From: Actinomycetes bacterium
Lineage (GTDB): Bacteria > Actinomycetota > Actinomycetes > Actinomycetales > Cellulomonadaceae
Length of the DNA: 8,367 bases
Assembly (NCBI GenBank): GCA_023462275.1
Contig: JAEWYD010000400.1
Location: forward strand, 1 to 8,367
Direction: 5' to 3'
Shown: positions 1 to 5,142 of the stretch, piece after piece
How positions within the stretch are numbered: the first letter of the stretch is position 1
Layout: each line of letters begins with the position of its first letter
The notes under the pieces: model-generated
Seen by the model: the letters and a program-made list of their open reading frames with translations, nothing else
The model's database searches: none
Told to the model about the DNA's origin: nothing
Translations under genes and position numbers: made by a program

Positions 1-43
1 GGGGGGGGGGGCCCGGGGGGGGGGGGGGGGCCGGGGGCCCCCC
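1..43. other. G/C homopolymer stretch at window edge, probable assembly or sequencing artefact
   Basis: The first 43 bases consist only of G and C, mostly in runs of five to sixteen identical bases. They lack the mixed codon pattern that begins at about position 44. Translated in the frame of the following gene they give a meaningless Gly/Arg/Pro string. This looks like a low-quality contig end rather than biology, although a true G-rich tract cannot be excluded from sequence alone. Confidence 0.7.
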
Positions 44-178
44 GACGCCGGGCTGGCCCGCGCGCTGCGCAGCCTGCCGGCCCCCGCGCGCCTGCTGCAC
101 GGCGCGGAGCTCGACGCCTTCGTCGGCGGAGCGCCCGTCCTGCACGACCCCGACCCCGGCACCGTCGGCCCGACATGA
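2..178 (+). CDS. C-terminal fragment, possibly spermidine synthase-like / SAM-dependent methyltransferase
   Basis: A frame open from the window edge ends at a TGA at 176-178. Only about 44 residues, from the GAC at position 44, look like real protein, because the preceding codons fall in the G/C homopolymer stretch. The visible end contains the segment PARLLHGAELDAFVGGAPV. From memory this resembles the C-terminal tail of actinobacterial spermidine synthase-like or MFS-fused spermidine synthase proteins, where a strand and a short helix lead to an FVGGA-type motif near the end. No SAM-binding motif is within the window, so the family name is tentative. The strong third-position GC supports coding. 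The gene converges on the cold-shock gene and ends just before a strong hairpin at 181-216. If the resemblance is wrong, this is simply an unidentified C-terminus. Confidence 0.55.
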   Translation, partial: GGGARGGGGGRGPPDAGLARALRSLPAPARLLHGAELDAFVGGAPVLHDPDPGTVGPT

Positions 179-180
179 CG

Positions 181-216
181 CGGCAGGCCGCCCCCTTCGT
201 CGGGGACGGCCTGCCG
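181..216. terminator. Strong hairpin between convergent genes, probable bidirectional terminator
   Basis: The arms CGGCAGGCCG (181-190) and CGGCCTGCCG (207-216) are perfect 10-base complements. An inner CCCC/GGGG pairing extends the stem around a TTCGTC loop. The hairpin lies two bases after the stop of the left plus-strand gene and about 20 bases beyond the stop of the minus-strand cold-shock gene, so it can serve both transcripts. No U-tract follows on either strand, which is common for terminators in high-GC actinobacteria. Confidence 0.75.
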
Positions 217-240
217 GCGATCGATCGCTGAGCGGCTCAG
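217..240. repeat. Two adjacent perfect palindromes overlapping the csp stop codon
   Basis: GCGATCGATCGC (217-228) is a perfect 12-base palindrome. It is followed at once by CTGAGC-G-GCTCAG (228-240), a perfect 6-base inverted repeat that contains the cold-shock stop codon (237-239). Together with the 181-216 hairpin, the whole 60-bp gap is dyad-symmetric. The two palindromes could extend the terminator structure or stabilise the csp mRNA 3' end. No known binding site is recognised. Confidence 0.5.
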
Positions 241-440
241 ATCGGGTGGACGTTCTCCGCCTGCGGCCCCTTGGGGCCCTGCGTGATCTCGAACTCGACC
301 CGCTGCGCCTCCTCGAGGGACTTGTAGCCCGGGACGTCGATGGCCGAGTAGTGCACGAAGACGTCGGCACCGCCGCCGTCCTGGGCGATGAAGCCGTAGC
401 CCTTCTCAGCGTTGAACCACTTGACGGAACCCTGCGCCAT
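237..440 (-). CDS. Cold-shock protein, CspA family
   Basis: This 67-residue protein is a single cold-shock domain, the usual length for bacterial Csp proteins. The family binds single-stranded RNA and DNA in the cytoplasm and acts as an RNA chaperone or antiterminator. RNP1 is seen as KGYGFI (residues 13-18) and RNP2 as VFVHYSAI (27-34). The N-terminus GSVKWFNAEKGYGF and the C-terminal GPKGPQAENV segment are typical of actinobacterial CspA/CspB. The ATG at 438-440 is chosen because the domain begins within three residues of it. An AAGGA Shine-Dalgarno-like stretch (451-455) lies about ten bases upstream. The frame stays open further upstream but gives low-complexity sequence unlike any Csp, so a longer start is rejected. 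The 202-bp non-coding leader leaves room for a structured 5' UTR. Whether the gene is cold-inducible or constitutive cannot be told from sequence. Confidence 0.96.
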   Translation of the reverse strand: MAQGSVKWFNAEKGYGFIAQDGGGADVFVHYSAIDVPGYKSLEEAQRVEFEITQGPKGPQAENVHPI

Positions 441-642
441 GCTCTGCCTGTCCTTCTGTCCATCCGGGACGTCGTGACCGTGCCCTGTGCCCGGTCCTCG
501 TGCCGCAATGCCTCGTCCCACCGTCCTGCACCGGCTGACCTCGGGGAGGTCATGACGGGGGCCCGGACGAGCCAGGGTGATGCTGGTCACTGCAACACGC
601 GCAAGCATGGCACGCACACCCTGCGCGACGCCACAGTCCCGA
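441..642 (-). promoter_or_regulatory. Non-coding leader/intergenic region upstream of csp
   Basis: These 202 bp between the MFS stop and the cold-shock start hold no plausible gene. They should carry the csp promoter and 5' UTR, yet the segment contains no TA dinucleotide on either strand, so no TANNNT-type -10 box is possible here. Either the csp promoter is unusual or transcription reads through from upstream. The clearest structure is an inverted repeat at 536-552. The csp ribosome binding site lies at about 451-455. Confidence 0.45.
536..556. repeat. Inverted repeat plus overlapping palindrome in csp leader
   Basis: TGACCTC (536-542) and GAGGTCA (546-552) are perfect 7-base inverted arms around GGG. 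The palindrome GTCATGAC (549-556) overlaps the right arm. The pair lies about 96-115 bases upstream of the csp start codon. It could be a dimeric-regulator operator or a small leader hairpin. The arms are longer than expected for casual GC-rich dyads, but no regulator family is recognised. Confidence 0.45.
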
Positions 643-2010
643 TCACCTCGTCGCGGGAGGTCCGCCGAGGCCGCCGCGTCCACGGCGGGCGGTCGCCCGC
701 GCCTCCCGTCGCTGCGCCAGCACCTGCCGGACGGGCGCCACGACGACGCCCTGGGAGCGCAGCACTGCCCGGGCGCTGCGCCGCGTGACCAGGACGCCGA
801 CGACGAGCGCCGCCCAGGGCACCGCCTGCACGGCGAACGCCAGCCGGTACGCCCCCAGGCTCGCGTCCGGGCCGCCGGCGGAGTCCAGGACGAGGCCGAT
901 CACCTGCACCGTCAGCACGGCCACGGAGAAGCCGCCGACGTTCGTGAGACCGATGGCGGTCCCCAGCCGGTCCGGCGGGTGCGCGGTCCGCGCGAAGTCG
1001 AAGCCGATCGCGGACACCGGGCCGCCGACGCCGAGCACCGCGACGAGCAGGACGAGCAGCCAGAGCGGGCTGGGCCCCGGCCGCAGCAGCACGGCCCCCC
1101 ACGCCGCCGCGGACGCCGCGGCGAACGTGAGCACCATCCAGGAGCGACGCAACGGGTGCCGGCCGGTGAGCATGCCGACGAACGGCCCCGACGCGGTCGC
1201 GGCGACCGCGTTCACCGTGAGCACGCCGCTCGCCTGCGCCGCGCTCAGGCCCTGGGCCTGCGTGAGGAACGGGAAGCCCCACAGGAGCGTGAAGACCGCC
1301 ATCGGGAAGTAGCCGAGGCCGTGCGTGCAGAAGCCGAGCCACGTGGCCGGCGTCCGGAGCGTCTGACGCAGGTGGTGCCCGACGGCGAGCGTGCGCGGCA
1401 GCGGCGGGGCCCCGGGCGGACGGTCGCGGATCCCGGCCCAGGCGAGGACGCACGCGAGCGCCCCCACCGCGGCGAGCCCGACGAACGCGTTGCGCCACCC
1501 CGCACCGTGCAGGACCGCGACCAGCGGGATGGCGGCCGCCACCTGGCCCGCGTGCCCCGCGATGCCGGTCAGCTGCGTGAAGAGCGGGACGCGGCGCGCG
1601 GGGAACCAGGCGGCCACGAGCCGGACGGCGGAGACGAACGTCGCGGCGTCACCCGCACCGATGAGCACCCTCGCCACGTACGCGAGCGGGAGGTCGTGGA
1701 CGACGCCGAGGAGGAGCTGGCCGACGGCCATGAGGCCCGCACCCGTCCCGATGAGGGCCCGCGAGCCGAAGCGGTCCAGCAGGACGCCGAGCGGAACCTG
1801 CATCGCGGCGTACACGGCGAGCTGGACGACGACGAACGAGGACAGCACCGTCGCGCTGATCCCGAACCGGTCGACGGCCTGCACGCCGGCGACACCCAGC
1901 GAGGACCGCTGGAGGACCGCGACGCAGTAGGCGCCGATCGCCGCGCCCCACACCGCGAGCGCCCGTGCGCTGACCCGCTCGATCGGGGCGGGCAGGGCGG
2001 CGGAGGGCAC
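643..2010 (-). CDS. Major facilitator superfamily (MFS) transporter
   Basis: This 455-residue integral membrane protein has about twelve hydrophobic segments, within the usual MFS size. The loop between helices 2 and 3 carries LGVLLDRFGSR (residues 74-84), matching MFS motif A (GxLxDRxGxR). Further hydrophobic blocks fall at about 17-33, 55-75, 87-104, 150-168, 175-193, 225-246, 258-282, 290-308, 315-335, 355-376 and 388-408. The roughly 45-residue tail is cytoplasmic and rich in Arg, Ala and Gly. Substrate is not predictable; the closest style is the nitrate/sugar-phosphate/drug antiporter-like MFS proteins. The start is uncertain. GTG at 2008-2010 is preferred because the frame upstream contains a rare TTA codon (2020-2022) and a perfect hairpin (2028-2047). 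A GTG at 2056-2058, overlapping the PAC2 stop as GTGA, would give 471 residues and translational coupling. Neither start has a good Shine-Dalgarno. The gene follows PAC2 on the same strand, 44 bp away. Confidence 0.88.
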   Translation of the reverse strand: MPSAALPAPIERVSARALAVWGAAIGAYCVAVLQRSSLGVAGVQAVDRFGISATVLSSFVVVQLAVYAAMQVPLGVLLDRFGSRALIGTGAGLMAVGQLLLGVVHDLPLAYVARVLIGAGDAATFVSAVRLVAAWFPARRVPLFTQLTGIAGHAGQVAAAIPLVAVLHGAGWRNAFVGLAAVGALACVLAWAGIRDRPPGAPPLPRTLAVGHHLRQTLRTPATWLGFCTHGLGYFPMAVFTLLWGFPFLTQAQGLSAAQASGVLTVNAVAATASGPFVGMLTGRHPLRRSWMVLTFAAASAAAWGAVLLRPGPSPLWLLVLLVAVLGVGGPVSAIGFDFARTAHPPDRLGTAIGLTNVGGFSVAVLTVQVIGLVLDSAGGPDASLGAYRLAFAVQAVPWAALVVGVLVTRRSARAVLRSQGVVVAPVRQVLAQRREARATARRGRGGLGGPPATR

Positions 2011-2027
2011 GGAGCACGGTAACCCGA

Positions 2028-2047
2028 CCCGGCGCGGGCGCGCCGGG
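2028..2047 (-). terminator. Perfect GC hairpin between PAC2 and MFS
   Basis: CCCGGCGCG (2028-2036) and CGCGCCGGG (2039-2047) are perfect complements separated by two bases. The hairpin starts eight bases after the PAC2 stop and ends 17 bases before the preferred MFS start. There is no U-tract. It may be a factor-independent terminator or attenuator, or simply limit readthrough. If the MFS gene starts at the upstream GTG (2058), this structure would instead be within coding sequence. Confidence 0.45.
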
Positions 2048-2054
2048 CCCGAGG

Positions 2055-2972
2055 TCACGCCTCGGGCGGCGGCTGCTCCGCGAGGAACCGCTCGAGCTCG
2101 GCGCCGATCTCGTCGGCCGTGGGCAGGCCAGCCGCCTCGGCGAGGAGGCTCGGCCGGCCGAGCGTGCGAGCCAGGTTGTCGTACTGCTCCTCCAGCGCGT
2201 GCACCACCGTCGCGACGTCGTCGGAGCCGGCGACCTGGCGGTCCACCGCCGCGAGGGTCTGGCGCGCGGCCGGCTCGAGCGCCGGGGCGTCCAGGGAGAG
2301 GCCGGTCACGTCCTCGATGTGCCGCAGCCCGGCCACCGCCGCCGGCGGGAAGCCCGACCCGGCCAGGTAGTGCGGGACGTGCACCGCGAACCCGACGGCG
2401 TCGTGCCCCCAGCGGCCGAGGCGGTACTCCAGGACCGAGCCGATCGACGCGGGCACCTGCACGGTCCCGAACCAGCCGGGGCTCTCCACGAGCTCGGGCC
2501 GGGTGCCGTGCGCCGTGACGCCGATCGGCCGGGTGTGCGGGACCCCCATCGGGATGCCGTTGATGCCGACGGTCAGGGACACGTCGAAGCGCTCGACGAC
2601 CTCCCGCACGGCCGCCGCGAAGCGCTCCCACGAGACGTCGGGCTCCAGGCCGTGGAGCAGCAGGAACGGCGTCCCGTCCGCGTCGGTCAGCACGTCGACG
2701 ACGAGCTGTGGCGCGTCGTAGTCGCGCCAGCGGGACACGTCGAAGGTCATCATCGGGCGGCGTGCCCGGTAGTCGAGCAGCTGGTCGACGTCGAACGTCA
2801 CCAGGCGGTGGCTCGGGAAGCGCTCCAGCAGGTGCTCCGCGACCAGCTCCGCCGCGCCACCGGCGTCGACGAAGCCGCGCAGGACGTGCAGGAGCACCGG
2901 CCCGGTCGAGGTCGCCGACAGCTCAGCAGCGACCTCGGGCTCGACGGTGTACAGCTCGTGCGGCTCGGCCAT
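2055..2972 (-). CDS. PAC2-family protein (proteasome assembly chaperone 2-like)
   Basis: This 305-residue cytoplasmic protein belongs to the PAC2 family, named for a eukaryotic proteasome assembly chaperone and also annotated as an ATP-grasp-superfamily relative (COG2047-like). The bacterial role is not established. Family hallmarks are the N-terminal GFVDAGGAAELVAEHL (residues 33-48), the LLLHGLEPDVSWERF segment (104-118), GINGIPMGVPHTRPIGVTAH (136-155) and GFAVHVPHYLAGSGFPPA (194-211). An alpha-helical C-terminal region (about 235-300) ends in an acidic, proline-rich tail. No signal peptide or membrane segment is seen. The ATG at 2970-2972 is supported by a near-perfect AAGGAGG (2977-2983) four bases upstream. 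The gene lies 66 bp downstream of the stand-alone receiver, with a weak hairpin between them, so it could be the fourth gene of the operon or have its own transcript. The PAC2 family is widespread in Actinobacteria, including those with a proteasome, but no proteasome gene is in the window. Confidence 0.93.
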   Translation of the reverse strand: MAEPHELYTVEPEVAAELSATSTGPVLLHVLRGFVDAGGAAELVAEHLLERFPSHRLVTFDVDQLLDYRARRPMMTFDVSRWRDYDAPQLVVDVLTDADGTPFLLLHGLEPDVSWERFAAAVREVVERFDVSLTVGINGIPMGVPHTRPIGVTAHGTRPELVESPGWFGTVQVPASIGSVLEYRLGRWGHDAVGFAVHVPHYLAGSGFPPAAVAGLRHIEDVTGLSLDAPALEPAARQTLAAVDRQVAGSDDVATVVHALEEQYDNLARTLGRPSLLAEAAGLPTADEIGAELERFLAEQPPPEA

Positions 2973-3010
2973 GCGTCCTCCTTGCGATCTGAAGGGGGAA
3001 CGCACGGCCC

Positions 3011-3029
3011 GCGCGGAGGATTCCCGCGC
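3011..3029 (-). terminator. Short GC hairpin between receiver gene and PAC2
   Basis: GCGCGG (3011-3016) and CCGCGC (3024-3029) pair around a seven-base loop, just downstream of the stop of the stand-alone receiver on the minus strand. A pyrimidine-rich stretch (TTCCCCCTTC on the minus strand) follows a few bases later. This is a weak candidate for partial termination between the signalling operon and PAC2. The six-pair stem is modest for such GC-rich DNA. Confidence 0.3.
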
Positions 3030-3038
3030 CGGCGCAGA

Positions 3039-3476
3039 TCAGTGGTTGGGCAGGCGCACGACCGAGACGAAGAAGTCGTCGATCTGGCGCACCACGTCGA
3101 TGAAGCGCTGGAAGTCCACCGGCTTGGTCACGTACGCGTTCGCGTGCAGCGAGTAGCTGCGGAGCACGTCCTCCTCCGCCTCCGACGTCGTGAGCACGAC
3201 GACGGGGATGCGCCGCAGCTCCGGGTCGGACTTCATCGCAGCGAGCACCTCCCGGCCGTCCATCCGCGGGAGGTTGAGGTCGAGCAGCACCAGGTCGGGC
3301 GTCGGGGCGTCGGCGTACTCGCCCTCCTTGCGCAGGAAGGCCATCGCGTCGACGCCGTCGGGCACGACGGCGAGGCGGTTCGCGACCTTGTTCTCCTCGA
3401 ACGCCTCGCGCGTCATCAGGACGTCGCCGGGGTCGTCCTCGACGAGCAGCACGTCGATCGGGCTGTGCTCAGCCAT
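3039..3476 (-). CDS. Stand-alone response regulator, Rcp1-like receiver domain
   Basis: This 145-residue protein is a single receiver domain with no DNA-binding or enzymatic output. Acidic pocket residues lie in LLVEDDPGDVL (10-20). The phospho-acceptor is Asp66 in LVLLDLNLPRMDG (62-74), the switch Thr is Thr96 in VVVLTTS, and the conserved Lys is Lys118 in YVTKPVDF. The VEDDPGDVLMTREAF start, VVVLTTSEAEEDV and the TKPVDFQRF ending are typical of the Rcp1 family, the usual partners of Cph1-type histidine kinases. The ATG at 3474-3476 overlaps the kinase stop by eight bases, and a GGGGAGGAG ribosome site sits four bases upstream. This implies coupled translation and the kinase as its phosphodonor. 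With no output domain it may act by protein-protein contact, shuttle phosphate or serve as a phosphate sink. Confidence 0.95.
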   Translation of the reverse strand: MAEHSPIDVLLVEDDPGDVLMTREAFEENKVANRLAVVPDGVDAMAFLRKEGEYADAPTPDLVLLDLNLPRMDGREVLAAMKSDPELRRIPVVVLTTSEAEEDVLRSYSLHANAYVTKPVDFQRFIDVVRQIDDFFVSVVRLPNH

Positions 3477-5142
3477 GCGTCTCCTCCCCGGCTGGGGTCG
3501 CCCCCGGCTCGGCATCGACGCCCGTCGCGCCGTCGTGGGCCTCATCATGCCCTGCCCGGGCCGGAGAAAGCGTGTGGGCGCGCGCCACACCGCCGTCGTC
3601 GTCGGCGGGCAGCGTCCACCGCACCGCCGTCCCCTCGGGGATCTCCAGGTCGATCCAGATGCTGCCGCCGTGGTACTCGACGATCTTCTTGCAGAGCGCG
3701 AGCCCGATCCCGGTGCCCTCGTAGACGTCCTTCGGGTGCAACCGCTGGAAGATCACGAACACGCGCTCGGCGTACTTGGGGTCGATGCCGATGCCGTTGT
3801 CCGTGCAGGAGAGCTCCCAGTACGCCCCCACGCGGCGTGCGTCGACCCGCACCACGGGCGGACGGTCCGGGTGGCGGAACTTCAGCGCGTTGCCGACGAG
3901 GTTGGCGAGCAGCTGCGTGAGGAGGGGCGCCTCGCCACGCACGACGGGCAGCTCGTCCCACTCGACGCGCCCGCCGGACGCCTCGATGGTGGGCTCCAGG
4001 TCCGCCACCACCTGCCGCAGGGCCGCGCCCAGGTCGACGTCGGTGACCTCCGTGCCGAGCCGCCCGACGCGCGAGAAGCCGAGCAGGTCGTTGATGAGCC
4101 GCTGCATGCGCTTCGCCCCGTCCACGGCGAAGGCGATGTACTGGTCCGCCCGCTCGTCGAGCTGCCCGGCGTAGCGGGTGGAGAGGAGCTGCGTGAAGCT
4201 GGCGACCTTCCGGAGGGGCTCCTGCAGGTCGTGCGAGGCGACGTAGGCGAACTGCTCCAGGTCGCGGTTGGACCGGCGCAGGTCCTCGGCCTGCTCCTCC
4301 AGCGCGGCGTGCGAGCGCTCCAGCTCCTCCCGGGAGTGGCGCGCCGCCTCCACGAGCAGCACGAGCTGCGACCGCATGTCCTCGATGTCCCGGGTGACCG
4401 CTCGCACCTCCCCCACGCCGCGCTCGGCGACCGGGTGGCCGGCGTCGCCCGCGGTGACCCGCCGGGTGTCCGCGGCGAGCTCGCTCAGCGGGTCCGTCAC
4501 CCAGCGGCGCAGGAAGAGCCAGAGCAGGACGCCGGCGACGAGCGCGCCGAGGACCAGGATGACGAAGGACGCCGTGGTGACGTCCATCCAGGTGCGCAGG
4601 TCCTGGTTGGCGCCCTCGCGCTCGGCCCGCAGGTCGGTCGAGTACCGCTCGACGAGGCGCTCCAGGTCCGTGAACGCCGCCTGCTCGGCAGCCACCTGCC
4701 GGTCGTCGACGGCGTCCGGGCCGCCCGCGCGGACCGCCGCGAGGAGGGGCTGCACGTGGTCGGTGTTCCAGGCGTCGAGCGCGTCCTGCGCCTCGCGACG
4801 CAGCTGGAGCAGCGCGTGGTCGTCCCCGAGCTCGTGCGCCAGCAGCGCCCCGGTGTCGGGCGCGCCGGGGTCGGGCGACTCGCCGGTGACGCGGGACAGC
4901 AGGCCCAGCGAGGCCTCGTCCCCGGTCTTCACGTACCCCTCGATCGCCGTCTGGAGGTCGAGGAGCAGGATATGGCCGGAGTCCGCCTCGGTGATGGCGA
5001 AGAAGTACGTCTTGGTGATCGCGTCCAGCCGCTCGCGCATGACGGTGAGGGCGACGCCGGCGAGCACGGCGGCGAGCGCGAGCACCGCGGCCCCCGTGAT
5101 GAGCGCGGCGCGCAGCCGCGAGCGCAGCGACCGGTCGCTCAT
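3469..5142 (-). CDS. Membrane sensor histidine kinase (CHASE3-HAMP-HisKA-HATPase_c)
   Basis: This 557-residue kinase should autophosphorylate and pass phosphate to its neighbouring receivers. Residues 14-34 form TM1 with a short cytoplasmic Arg-rich N-terminus. Residues 35-189 form an extracytoplasmic helical region; its LLLDLQTAIEGYVKTGDEA segment (59-77) is typical of CHASE3. TM2 is about 191-211, HAMP about 212-262, and a coiled coil follows to about 295. HisKA carries the H-box YVASHDLQEPLRKV with His304. The catalytic domain has the N-box LLANLVGNALKF (Asn414/Asn418), G1 DNGIGID (448-454), an F-box VFVIFQRLH and G2 GTGIGLAL (477-484 region). The SHDLQEPL H-box is the Cph1/phytochrome-type variant that usually pairs with Rcp1-like receivers, although here the sensor is CHASE3 rather than a bilin domain. 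A hydrophilic tail of about 35 residues follows the ATPase domain. The ATG at 5140-5142 overlaps the upstream phosphatase stop as ATGA. Only a weak Shine-Dalgarno is visible, so translation is probably coupled. The ligand is unknown. Confidence 0.95.
   Translation of the reverse strand: MSDRSLRSRLRAALITGAAVLALAAVLAGVALTVMRERLDAITKTYFFAITEADSGHILLLDLQTAIEGYVKTGDEASLGLLSRVTGESPDPGAPDTGALLAHELGDDHALLQLRREAQDALDAWNTDHVQPLLAAVRAGGPDAVDDRQVAAEQAAFTDLERLVERYSTDLRAEREGANQDLRTWMDVTTASFVILVLGALVAGVLLWLFLRRWVTDPLSELAADTRRVTAGDAGHPVAERGVGEVRAVTRDIEDMRSQLVLLVEAARHSREELERSHAALEEQAEDLRRSNRDLEQFAYVASHDLQEPLRKVASFTQLLSTRYAGQLDERADQYIAFAVDGAKRMQRLINDLLGFSRVGRLGTEVTDVDLGAALRQVVADLEPTIEASGGRVEWDELPVVRGEAPLLTQLLANLVGNALKFRHPDRPPVVRVDARRVGAYWELSCTDNGIGIDPKYAERVFVIFQRLHPKDVYEGTGIGLALCKKIVEYHGGSIWIDLEIPEGTAVRWTLPADDDGGVARAHTLSPARAGHDEAHDGATGVDAEPGATPAGEETHG

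Noticed and set aside
1..43. G-quadruplex regulatory element
   Set aside because: The sequence is at the window edge and looks like homopolymer error, so a functional claim is not supported.
237..683. Longer cold-shock protein of 148 residues
   Set aside because: Only the last 67 residues match the cold-shock domain. The upstream extension is low-complexity and the ATG at 438-440 has its own ribosome site.
577..2022. 481-codon plus-strand open frame
   Set aside because: It is antisense to the MFS gene. Its Arg/Pro/Gly/Asp-rich composition and lack of any domain mark it as a GC-bias shadow.
2020..2022. TTA codon as a sign of bldA-type developmental control of the MFS gene
   Set aside because: The codon probably lies upstream of the true start and is therefore not translated.
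2199..3920. 573-codon plus-strand open frame
   Set aside because: It runs antisense across PAC2, the receiver and part of the kinase, all of which are recognisable families on the minus strand.
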